Shown here: positions 1-8,721 of the stretch, piece by piece | Numbering within the stretch: position 1 is the stretch's first letter | Layout: each line of letters begins with the position of its first letter | Assembly: GCA_037178675.1 (NCBI GenBank) | Contig: JAYMGJ010000774.1 | Span: 1 to 22,470 of the forward strand | Reading direction: 5' to 3' | Source of the DNA: Scleroderma bovista | Taxonomy: Eukaryota; Basidiomycota; Agaricomycetes; Boletales; Sclerodermataceae | Length of the DNA: 22,470 nucleotides | Notes under the pieces: model-generated | Database searches by the model: none | What the model was told of the DNA's origin: nothing | What the model saw: the letters and a program-made list of their open reading frames with translations, nothing else | Position numbers and translations under genes: made by a program

Positions 1-157
1 AAAGGCATCTGTTTGGTCAAGTTTGCCATGTTGCGCAAGAGGCGTGACAAACAGTGTCCACAATATCGCGTTTTTGGCATTTTTGGGCACTTGGTCAAAT
101 TTTGGACACACAGTGGCAGTACCAACTACCAAGTGGTACTACACTTTTGCTACACAC
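1..157. other. Lead-in to satellite array, no gene
   Basis: This stretch has no credible gene. It holds degenerate relatives of the array that follows, for example TTTTTGGCATTTTTGGGCAC near 73-92. Open frames here are short and low in complexity. Confidence 0.5.
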
Positions 158-745
158 AATTATACTACGCATTTTTGGTAATCAGCACTACATCACAAAC
201 ACTACACAACACTTCCTAGTTGACACTACACATTTTTGGTAATCAGAACTACAACACAAACACTACACAACTACTCCGCATTTTTGGTAATCAACACTGC
301 AACACAAACACAACATAATTACTACGCATTTTTGGTAATCAACACTACACTACAAACACTACACAACACATCCTAATTGATACTACACATTTTTGGTAAT
401 CAGCACTACAACACAAACACTACACAACTACTCCGCATTTTTGGTAATTAACACTACAACACAAACACAACACAACTACTACGCATTTTTGGTAATCAAA
501 ACTACAACACAAATACTACACAACATTTCCTAATTGATACTACACATTTTTGGCAATCAACACTACAACACAAACACAGCAGAACTACTACGCATTTTTG
601 GTAATCAACACTACATCACAAACACAACACAACACATCCTAAGTGACACTACACATTTTTGGTAATCAACACTACCACACAAACACAACACAACATTTCT
701 TAATTGTTACTATACATTTTTGGTAATCAACACTACAATACAAAC
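158..745. repeat. Higher-order tandem repeat, 159 bp period
   Basis: Eleven monomers share the core CATTTTTGGTAATCA followed by a CA-rich tail (ACTACAACACAAACAC). They come in three types of about 64, 46 and 48 bp, set apart by the lead-ins TACTACGCA, TACACA and TACTCCGCA and by an extra TTCCTAATTGATAC-type tail on the long type. The order long-short-middle repeats at 158, 317 and 476, giving a 159 bp higher-order period. After 540 the middle type is lost and long and short types alternate. No open frame here looks protein-like. It is satellite DNA; a centromeric, subtelomeric or heterochromatic role is possible but cannot be judged from this window. Confidence 0.85.
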
Positions 746-1510
746 ACTACACATTTTTTGTACACATTTTACTACACTTTGACAACACTTTTACTACGCT
801 TTTTTGTACACTTTTACTACACTTTTACTATGCTTTTACTACGCTTTTTTGTACACTTTCACTACACTTTCACTACACTTTTACTACGCTTTTTTGTACA
901 CTTTTACTATGCTTTTGACTACACTTTTACTACACTTTTTTGTACACTTTCACTACACTTTTGACTACACTTTTACTACACTTTTGACTACACTTTTGAC
1001 TACACTTTTACTATGCTTTTACTATGCTTTTTTGTACACTTTCACTACACTTTTACTACGCTTTTTTGTACACTTTTACTACACTTTTTGTACACTTTTA
1101 CTATGCTTTTACTATGCTTTTTTGTACACTTTCACTACACTTTCGACTACGCTTTTACTACACTTTTACTACGCTTTTTTGTACACTTTTACTACACTTT
1201 TGACTACACTTTTACTACACTTTTGACTACACTTTTACTACGCTTTTGACTACACTTTTACTACACTTTTTGTACACTTTTACTATATTTTTTGTACACT
1301 TGGACTACACTTTTGACTACACTTTGACTACACTTTTACTACACTTTTTTTGACACTTTTACTACACTTTTTGTACACTTTTTGACTACATTTGATTACA
1401 CTTTTACTACGCTTTTTTGCACACTTTTTTGTACACTTTTGACTAAACTTTGACTACACTTTTAATGCACTTCTTACTACACTTGTACTACACTTTTGGT
1501 ACACTTTTTG
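746..1510 (+). repeat. Short-motif satellite, CTACACTTTT orientation
   Basis: The array is built from decamer-like blocks: CTACACTTTT, CTACGCTTTT, GACTACACTTTT and TTTTGTACAC. Blocks combine irregularly, for example ACTACGCTTTTTTGTACACT recurs many times. The strand is extremely pyrimidine-rich. Long open frames exist on this strand, but they encode only monotonous Tyr/Thr/Phe/Leu strings and are artefacts of the repeat. The CATTTTTGGTAATC array grades into this one at about 740, so the two satellites are physically continuous. Confidence 0.85.
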
Positions 1511-1589
1511 TAAATTGATTAGATTGAGTAGTGTAGTCATGGTTATGTTATGATTAGGTTAAGTAGCATAGCTGTGACTGGGTTAACAA

Positions 1590-2185
1590 GTGCACCCCAA
1601 AGTGTAGTAAAAAGTGTAGTAAAAGTGTACAAAAAAGAAAAGTGTAGTAAAGGTGCACAAAAAAGTGTAGTAAAAGTGTAGTCAAAAGTGTAGTCACAAG
1701 TGTACAGAAAAGTGTAGTAAAAAGTGTAGTAAAAGTGTAATAAAAAGTATAGTAAAAGTGTACAAAAAAGCGTAGTAAAGTGTAGTCAAAGGTGTAGTAA
1801 AGGTGTACAAAAAAGTGTAGTAAAAGTGTAGTCAAAATTGTACAAAAGAGTGTAGTAAAAGTGTACAAAAAAGTGTAGTAAAAGTGTAGTCAAAAGTGTA
1901 GTCAAAAGTGCACAAAAAGTGTAGTAAAAGTGTAGTCAAAAGTGTAGTCAAAGTGTACAAAAAAGTGTAGTAAAAGTGTAGTCAAAAGTGTAGTCAATGT
2001 GTACCAAAAAGTGTAGTAAAAAGTGTAGTAAAAGTGTACAAAAAAGCATAGTAAAAGTGTAGTCAAAGTGTATAAAGAAGTGTAGTAAAAAGTGTAGTAA
2101 AAATGTACAAAAAAGCGTAGTAAAAGTGTAGTAAAAAAGTGTAGTTAAAGTGTACAAAAAAGTGTAGTAAAGGTGTAGCAATAGT
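1590..2185 (-). repeat. Same short-motif satellite, inverted orientation
   Basis: The motifs here are AAAAGTGTAG, AAAAGCGTAG and GTGTACAAAA, the exact reverse complements of the blocks in the preceding array. The switch takes place across about 80 bp of non-repetitive DNA (1511-1589). The two arrays form a large imperfect inverted repeat of roughly 1.4 kb whose transcripts could fold into long double-stranded RNA. Minus-strand open frames here are again repeat artefacts. Confidence 0.85.
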
Positions 2186-2225
2186 GTCAGTAGTTAGGAA
2201 TTTACAGAGTTGTACAGAGTTGATG

Positions 2226-2248
2226 GGTCTGTACAGCCTGTACAGACC
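2226..2248. repeat. Perfect inverted repeat with TGTACA arms
   Basis: The arms GGTCTGTACA and TGTACAGACC are perfect reverse complements separated by GCC. Further TGTACA-type words lie on both sides (TTGTACAGAG at 2210-2219, CTGTACACAAG downstream). It sits just past the edge of the inverted satellite. It could be a small hairpin, a transposon end or a protein-binding site; the sequence does not decide. Confidence 0.6.
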
Positions 2249-3066
2249 TGTACACAAGTCATGTGGTCTGTAGTGTCTGTAGCCCAAAAGTGCTGTTTTG
2301 CTGATGCACATCTGCAGTCCAACTCCCATACCAGAACGATCAAAGAAGCCGAAGAATTGATGGAGAAACAAAGGAGAAAGAGAAGAAATGATTTTTAGCG
2401 CCCAAATGTAATTTTTAGGCGCCCAGTGCCGGCATTCCGATATTTTGAATAGCTCCATTGTTTCTGAAGCTATCAGGCACATGACTATACCGTCAGAGAG
2501 CCTAGAACATGGTCTATCTGCCTGTCAAGTTCCGACACAAATCCGTTCATTTCCCATGGAGATATTCCCCCTGCACTCCAGACGTTCGCTTCATCGCTCA
2601 CTATGGAGTCCGTATTTTCTCTGGATCATTTCTCCGCTATTGCTGCAGATCTCCACTATGTCCTGCTCTTAGGACAGCCTCTCCCAGAGTTCCCGTGCAC
2701 TGCCTGGCACATATCTTCCCAGCCTGCTCTCTCAGTCCCTCCCGTTCTCGGTCAGTGCGTTCTCCTCATCAGTCCTGCGTCAAGGACGTACTTTGGTCAT
2801 CTTAGGTCTATTGTCAAGCTTGAGAAGTCTTCTCTGGTCATCTCTGTGTCCCCTGAGCCCTCAGCCTATGGTCCCTTCCTCCCAGATACTTGCCATGTCC
2901 ATCTTCCTCTGTCGTTCGTCTCACTTCCCTGGATGCATCAAATTCAATACTCTATCCGCTTCCCTACTTTCAGACGATGTTCCCCAGCACCATGACAGTT
3001 ATTCCCCCCACTTTATAGTGCTATTAGGAAGAAGAACCCTCTCTCGTTCTTTCCCAGAAGAGAGCT
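2249..3066. other. Unassigned decayed DNA, possibly retroelement interior
   Basis: Several overlapping plus-strand frames stay open for 75-130 codons here, but no frame shows a recognisable motif and the candidates switch frame. The block ends in a purine-rich run, AGAAGAGAG at about 3056-3064, directly before the TGTCAAGGG end of an LTR-like block. This is where a polypurine tract would lie if 3067-3643 is a 3' LTR of a plus-strand element. On that reading, 2450-3066 is the wrecked 3' end of its interior. No reverse transcriptase, integrase or gag signature is legible. Confidence 0.3.
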
Positions 3067-3643
3067 TGTCAAGGGAGCCCATGGTTGTGCTTCAGCGGCG
3101 CTAGAACACATGCACTATACCTTAGTGTATGCTGACCCCCCAAAAAGACCTCTGGACCCCTGGTACCCTTCTTGTGGCTGTTTTGTCTCGGACATTTCTG
3201 CTTATCCCTTGCTTACTGATCGCTTACAAACCCCTTACAAAGCTCTTACCAATCCCTTACCAATCCTTGACAAATTCTGCTTACTCCCTTCTCTTTTTTG
3301 TACTTTAATGCTGTGCCCCCCCATGTATTTAAACCCCTGGGCTCAGCCCAGTAAAAAGACCCAATTGCACGAAATTATCCCTCTCTCAGACTCTCTCAGT
3401 TAGTATCCCCTCAGTTCTTTGAGTCTTGTAGGCTTCAGTGAAGGTCTAAAGGCTCTAATATCTCAAGTTTATTCAATCCATTCAAGTCCAAGTATTTCTC
3501 TAGGCTCAAGCAGAGTCTAGCCAGTCAATCCTTCATCTCTCATTGCTTCTGGACATCAGGAGCCCCCTTGTCCCCTTGCTGCACCAATCTCTAGGTGTAG
3601 TATCGCTGTTTCAGCCTCAGTCAACCCAATCCCCGCTTTGACA
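3067..3643 (+). mobile_element. LTR-like block of a retrotransposon
   Basis: The block begins TGTCAAGGG and ends CGCTTTGACA, so it has TG...CA termini with matching ends (TGTCAA / TTTGACA). Inside is a plausible core promoter: TATTTAAA at 3326-3333, followed by a C-rich stretch and CTCTCTCAGACTCTCTCAG, typical of a transcription start area. A purine tract precedes it. At 577 bp it has ordinary LTR size. The flanking pentamers (GAGCT and CTTCC) are not a target-site duplication and no primer-binding site follows. It is therefore either a 3' LTR whose partner is gone or a remnant. Bases 3650-3880 resemble its last third again, as diverged partial copies spaced about 146 bp apart. Confidence 0.5.
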
Positions 3644-3886
3644 CTTCCTAGGCTTTAGGAAGAGTCCAGACCCCTATCCCCTTCGTCTTCTATTACTCCT
3701 GTACCCCAGGAGTATCCTGCATCACCGTCTGCATCACCCTGTTGGTGTAGATCCCCTTTCCCCCTCCTCAGCATATCCTCTCTGGACACTGCAGAGGTAA
3801 ACCACCACTCACACATATTCGTAGTCCTTTGTTGGTGTTGTGTTTGGGTTATTACTCCGACCCAAATCCACACTTTGACTCACACC

Positions 3887-4343
3887 GATGATCCCCATTC
3901 TCACATCCTGCAACTAGAAACCTCAATTGGCAGCATCTGTTTTGTAGCAGTGCCCCTGTCATCCTCTGATTCTACGATGAAAGATCCCAGATACGAAGAG
4001 ATGGTGGCCTGATGATCCCCATTCTCACTTTTGACTAGAAACCTCAATCGGCAGCATCTGTTTCACAGTATGGTCACGAGCAAATTTCGCACCTCTGTGC
4101 CAAGTTTGTTACCTGCTTCTTTGCTTGCCCCGAGTTGACCCTCTCATCTTCCGGTTCTACGGTGAAAGACCCCAGATATGAAGAGACGGTGGCCTGATGA
4201 TCCCCATTCTCACATCCCATGACTAGAAACCTCAATCGGCAGTGTCTGTTTTGCAGCAGCATGATCCTACTACCATTACGAGCAAATTTCACACCTCTGT
4301 GCCAAGTTTGACACTCGCCTCTTTGCTTGCCCTGAGCTGCCCC
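3887..4343. repeat. Three imperfect direct repeats (GATGATCCCCATTCTCAC)
   Basis: The 18-mer GATGATCCCCATTCTCAC starts at 3887, 4011 and 4196. Each copy is followed by a conserved GACTAGAAACCTCAATCGGC-type segment, CAGCATCTGTTT, and then variable parts of a longer unit (GAGCAAATTTCGCACCTCTG, CTTTGCTTGCCC, a TACGGTGAAAGA segment). Copies 2 and 3 share the longer tail; copy 1 lacks part of it. Spacings of 124 and 185 bp show unequal internal deletion. No coding function is visible. Confidence 0.7.
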
Positions 4344-4513
4344 CATTTCCCTCTGAAACTTCCATATTTTATTGCCTATGCTCTCCACTGCATCAAGTTG
4401 CACCCCTCCAGCGGCCCAGTGATCTCCCCACTTGCTGCTTGCATCGTCAGTCCCTCGCCATCAAATGAGCAATGTTATGCATTGCTGCCCGAAGTGTCCT
4501 ATGTGCCGTCACC

Positions 4514-5067
4514 ACCAAGGCCCCCCTCAGTTGATCTTTGGAAGTTCTATCTCACTTATGTCAGGTTCGTAGTGAGCAAAATTATGATACTTCAACAGGG
4601 TTTTGATGCAACATTGAAATCTGCAGACGCATGAATACATCACCCAACAGCCACAAAGTGGCAGTCGGGCTTACAAATTTGCACTCAACCACATTGGACA
4701 AGACAAAGACAATGGTGAAATATGCTCCGTCAATTACAAAAGATGCTTGGGTCCCCTGTTCCCACCATCGCCCCCGTCTTCTTCAAGGCTGTCAATTTAT
4801 TTCCCACCTATGTGTTGACCAACTCATCCTTTGCAACTCCATGCTGATGAGAAACCTCCCAAGTCCAAAGAGCTGCAAGATTGTTGGTCTGAATATGGAC
4901 TTGTCTGGATTATGTACATTTGTTATGCTCATCAAGCTCACGATCTCAAAACATTCCAAGCTGTATTTGCAAGAGCCCAGAAGGACCGCTGGACACCATG
5001 GGAGGTGTACGAGGCTCAAAACCAAGCACGTTACTGGCCTACTACTCAGAGCCTCAAAGAAATGTAA
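4514..5067 (+). pseudogene. Decayed fragment of Rna14/CstF77 cleavage factor gene
   Basis: Rna14 (CstF77 in animals) is a HAT-repeat scaffold of the complex that cleaves and polyadenylates mRNA. Three stretches match what I know of fungal Rna14 proteins. LWKFYLTYVR (about 4538-4567) is an N-terminal HAT helix. AYKFALNHIGQDKDNGEI (about 4669-4722) is the next one, in another frame. The block from DEKPPKSKEL (about 4840) to RWTPWEVYEA (about 5018) includes SEYGLVWIMYI and VFARAQKDRW and comes from a much later HAT region. The order is right but most of the protein between the second and third stretches is missing. A frame shift separates the first two, and a TGA lies near 4816 ahead of the third. 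No introns are evident between matches, so it may be a retrocopy, but that is inference. It is non-functional. Confidence 0.7.
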
Positions 5068-5334
5068 ATAGATAGTACATCTACTACTGTATACTACTTA
5101 ATATTGGTTATATGGACTTTTTCCACTTTTTCCCACTTTTTGCAAACAAGTCTGGCTTTTTTACCTTGTTGCACTTTTTGCACTTTTTGATTGCACAGTG
5201 CCTCGGCAAGAAAAGTTTGGTAAGTCCAAAAGTCCCAAAAGGCACAAAAAAGTCATAAAAGCTTAAAAAGTATTTTGTTAATTTCCTGATGTGGGAAAAG
5301 TATGTGATCAATCATACGACTTCAGCTTGGAGAT
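5068..5334. other. AT-rich spacer, nothing recognised
   Basis: The spacer is AT-rich with repeated CACTTTTT words (5110-5190) and their complement AAAAAGT further on. The one minus-strand frame (5108-5311) is lysine/phenylalanine-rich and shows no family motif. No gene is supported. Confidence 0.4.
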
Positions 5335-5760
5335 TCCCAGGCTCCTTCACGCCTCCACTGGGAGTGAGAGGGGCACGAGACTTAGTGAAATTCTGAGTGG
5401 ATGGATGATTATATAGTCGCACGTGGACAATTCAAACCCAGCATAACCTTAATCCCCTCACACTCCCAGCAGGGGCTGCAAGAAAACATTTGTAAACAAT
5501 GTCAGCCACACGTCGGACTATGAAATAAAATGGGTTGCAAGACAATAAATCTGGCGCGGTTATATAATAAACCACATGAGGCAGGTGCAGAGCATTATCT
5601 AATGTTGGAGCACAAATATTCAGTAGGAAAACTTTCGAGTAGTATTAACTAGCAAATAATGCTAATGGGGTGTGCACAAAAAAAAAGTACAAAGTACAAA
5701 GAGAGGACACATGTGTGTATATGATTGAAATGGGGCAAATGAGAAGGCAAGATGGGGCCC

Positions 5761-5841
5761 AAAAAAAAGTGCACACAAGGGGACTTGAACTGGCACCTTA
5801 GGTAAAAAGAAGAAGGATGTCAACCATTGAACTAAAAGTCC
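5761..5841 (-). ncRNA. tRNA-like Pol III unit, left arm
   Basis: This is the exact mirror copy of the right-arm unit. On the minus strand the A-box-like word is at 5834-5824, the B-box-like word at 5791-5781 and the terminator-like T run at 5768-5761. Both units are identical and fire away from the centre if active. Confidence 0.5.
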
Positions 5842-5893
5842 AATAATATTATGTCGATTTGGTCATATTTGCATTGTTGACAATAATATTATT

Positions 5894-5974
5894 GGACTTT
5901 TAGTTCAATGGTTGACATCCTTCTTCTTTTTACCTAAGGTGCCAGTTCAAGTCCCCTTGTGTGCACTTTTTTTT
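5894..5974 (+). ncRNA. tRNA-like Pol III unit, right arm
   Basis: The segment begins GGACTTT and holds an A-box-like TAGTTCAATGG (5901-5911). CCTT/AAGG could form an anticodon-type stem around an oversized 13-nt loop. A B-box-like AGTTCAAGTCC (5944-5954) follows, and an eight-T run (5967-5974) could end Pol III transcription. The T stem pairs poorly and the loop is wrong for a working tRNA. I read it as a tRNA-derived (SINE-like) promoter, transcribed outward from the palindrome centre. Confidence 0.5.
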
Positions 5975-6400
5975 GGGCCCCATCTTGCCTTCTCATTTGC
6001 CCCATTTCAATCATATACACACATGTGTCCTCTCTTTGTACTTTGTACTTTTTTTTTGTGCACACCCCATTAGCATTATTTGCTAGTTAATACTACTCGA
6101 AAGTTTTCCTACTGAATATTTGTGCTCCAACATTAGATAATGCTCTGCACCTGCCTCATGTGGTTTATTATATAACCGCGCCAGATTTATTGTCTTGCAA
6201 CCCATTTTATTTCATAGTCCAACGTGTGGCTGACATTGTTTACAAATGTTTTCTTGCAGCCCCCGCTGGGAGTGTGAGGGGATTAAGGTTATGCTGGGTT
6301 TGAATTGTCCACGTGCGATTATATAATCGTCCATCCACTCAGAATTTCACTAAGTCTCGCGCCCCTCTCACTCCCAGCGGAGGCATGAAGGAGCCTGGGA

Positions 6401-7297
6401 GATTCCTAGAAAGAAGGCTCAACATAAACATTAAAAGGACTCCAATTAGTCTCGACCTGCTTATTGGTACGACATGGCATTGGCTGCCGGCAAGAGTCTG
6501 AATGATTGCATGTAAAGGCTGCTGGTCGATAGTAGTGAGGACAGGACCCAGTCATCTGCACAACACAACAAGTGGGACAGCTGTTTGACAGTCTCTTGTA
6601 CTTGATGGAGCCCTCTCATTGGCCAACGAGTGTCTAACCGAGCAGAAAAGTTGTCTTACAGCATGTCCTTCCAAACGGAGGTTGACATTTCATGCCCATT
6701 CCTTCAGGTAAATTTGCAGATGCAACTTCGGCAAGTCGAGAAGAGATCCCAATAGTGGATTACGTAATTCAACCGAACTGGATGAATTTCAAGGCACATT
6801 AATGATGACGTGCTACGCTGCCATGTCAACATCAAGACTCATCACCAGAACTTGGGGAGGGATGAGCTCGTCAGTGATCCACTGACAAAGGATTTTCGCT
6901 ACTACAAGTGTGAGTTGCGGTCGTTCAGACTCCAAGTAAGTCATAGCGACCAGATGATGGTAGAAATTGATCGTCAGGCTTCATGTTTGTTCCGTATCAT
7001 AGACCATGGTTACAACCGTGGAGTGGAAATGCAAGTATGCATATTTCTGGTTGTAGTGCGGGTCCAATACTTGCCATAAGTATGTGGTAATCCGTGTCTC
7101 TTATCGCCCATCACCTTCCCCTCCGAACTCCCCCCTTCCCTCGTCCCTCGTGCTAGTGCGAGCTCAGCGAGGTTTGTATTCCAATCTCGCGTTTCGCTCG
7201 TTATACTTTCCCTTTCCCTTACGCCGTCATTCCCTTTCCAACCAGTCGCGCACTTCTGAGAAGTTGACCAACCAGCCCCCGTTACCATCTTTCGTCC
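6401..7297. other. Intergenic region, includes promoter side of the SH3 gene
   Basis: No recognisable gene lies in 6401-7080; the only sizeable frame (6810-7079, +) shows no motif. From about 7095 the plus strand turns pyrimidine-rich (CCTTCCCCTCC, CTTTCCCTTTCCCTTACG). Such stretches often precede fungal transcription starts, which fits the start codon at 7298. No clear TATA box was found. Confidence 0.4.
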
Positions 7298-8254
7298 ATG
7301 GCTCCAACGACCATGCTTGCCCGTCGTGGCTTCTCCTTTAATACAAGCACGGAACTGTATATTGCAGGCTTCGCTCTGGTCGGTGTGCTCGTAGGTGGTC
7401 TGTTGCTATGGTTATTGGTCCGTCATTGCAAAAACCGGATGAGCAAAAAACGAAATGAGAAGCGTGGTGCTGCTTTTCTTCACGTCAGAGGAGTTATGAA
7501 GGAAGGAGAGAAGTCAAGTACATTGAATCAGCCCAGGTCAGTACCCAGAAAAACCTGGTCGTATTGACTCTTACAATACCTGAATACCGCTAGCCTACCC
7601 AACGCTTTTAGCAGGGAAAATATGACCGCCTCTGTCATTCTCCCAGATAGGGTCCTCATCCGACAGATCCCTCCCTCAGATTCGTTTGCACAGTCGTATC
7701 CTGGCCCAGATTGTACCCCCCACCCTCAATCTCCCATATCCCCTTTGAACCCTGCCAACTTTAGATTTAGCCGGGCATCCGTTTGCTCCACTCAATCCCA
7801 ACTTCCGCCCCCTCTCGGTCCGTATTCCCGCCCTTCGTCCTTCAGCATCAGCAGCAGCGGTACAAATCCCCTGCATTCACGGCCCGTCCGTCAGCTCTTT
7901 GAGTCCGTGTTGCCCGATGAACTTCCCCTCGCTCGGCTCGGCGATTACCTCAGCATATTAGAATCATTCGACGACGGCTGGTGCCTCGTCGTCAGGGATA
8001 TCTCGCGCTCTCGCCGGTCTTCTCTAGCTTCCACGATACGTGGTCTTCGTGGGAAGAACAGCAGTGCAAATCTGAACATCGACGCAAACCAGCTGGAAGT
8101 TGGATTGGTGCCGGCATGGGTGTTCGTCAAACCAATGAAAGGTCTCACTGTCGAGCGGCCAATGCGCAGCTCGAGTGTGAATGCGCTCCAGCCTGGCCTG
8201 GGCGCCTCGGAACCATCGAGAGACACAATGGTCTCATGGTCAAATTTCGCATAG
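7298..8254 (+). CDS. Single-pass membrane protein with SH3-like domain
   Basis: The model is join(7298-7536, 7612-8254), 293 aa. A phase-2 intron (donor GTCAGT) would otherwise stop the first exon early. Residues about 19-44 (TELYIAGFALVGVLVGGLLL onward) form one hydrophobic span, followed at once by the basic stretch CKNRMSKKRNEKR, which suggests a short outside N-terminus and a cytoplasmic tail. A Pro/Ser-rich linker leads to an SH3-like domain at about 173-253: RQLFESVLPDE, then ESFDDGWCLV, and after a basic Ser-rich insertion EVGLVPAWVFV, the classic GWC...G.VP..YV pattern. I recall such TM-plus-SH3 proteins being common and uncharacterised in Agaricomycetes, and a role in cortical or polarity signalling is inference. 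The acceptor is a TAGCAG tandem site, so 7537-7614 is an equally valid intron that drops one residue. The start has a good context (TCCATGGCT). Confidence 0.8.
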
Positions 8255-8721
8255 AGTGCGAACGTTTCAATTTCATTGTCAATTTGTATGCTTGTACTTC
8301 CGTTCTTGATGCCGTGTTGGCATTTTCCCCAGTTACATGTACTGGGAACTGCGAGTTCTTTCCAGCGACCGGAAGCGCTGGTTTGTTTTGCACATTCATC
8401 GTACATGTTCATTGTTTCTTTCCTTGCCTTGCTGCGCAAGTGGGATGTAACGTCGACTAGGTTCGTCATGTTTTTACGGTTTACGAGTCGTGTTTGTTGT
8501 TACCTTGATCACCTGTGTAACACCCACGTCGACCTACGATTTGTTCTTTCCTTAAGAGTTCTGTTTCTTGATACCCCCTTATGTAACATGCCTATTGTTT
8601 TGCACCCAAGCTCTGTCGACGAAAAGAAAACGAAATGCATTAAGCATATCGATTTAGCGCAGAGTTATCACGGTGAGCTATTGATAAAGAAACGTCGATC
8701 ACTTCAGGTATCCCCAGGACA
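8255..8721. other. Convergent intergenic spacer
   Basis: This separates the 3' ends of the SH3 gene (+) and the first tandem paralogue (-). It is T-rich on the plus strand, as expected for 3' untranslated sequence. Frames that cross it are shadows. No RNA gene or repeat was recognised. Confidence 0.5.

Larger units (their letters stand above)
5335..6400. repeat. Large near-perfect palindrome, 518 bp arms
   Basis: Bases 5335-5852 pair with 6400-5883 at a constant coordinate sum of 11735, so there is no net indel over 518 bp. They are separated by only 30 bp (5853-5882). By eye the arms differ at seven positions. Left-arm coordinates are 5351, 5357, 5375, 5406, 5416, 5471 and 5514; all are transitions, and all except 5416 alter a CpG. 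All lie in the outer 180 bp, and the inner 338 bp are identical. The arms carry a tRNA-like segment near the centre. No ORF of note lies inside, no clear target-site duplication was found, and no transposase is near. It could be a foldback element, two head-to-head copies of one short element, or a palindromic duplication. Confidence 0.9.

Noticed and set aside
158..745. CRISPR-like array (repeat with variable spacers)
   Set aside because: The spacers are themselves repeats of one another and the context is fungal; it is a higher-order satellite.
704..1249. Long plus-strand open frames rich in Tyr, Thr, Phe and Leu
   Set aside because: They are translations of the short satellite motif in several frames at once, with no start context and no composition of a real protein.
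1554..2482. Minus-strand open frames of 77-139 codons
   Set aside because: They run through the inverted satellite; the non-repetitive part shows no conserved motif.
6810..7079. 89-codon plus-strand ORF before the SH3 gene
   Set aside because: It has no recognisable motif, no supported promoter, and is close to chance length; left as intergenic.
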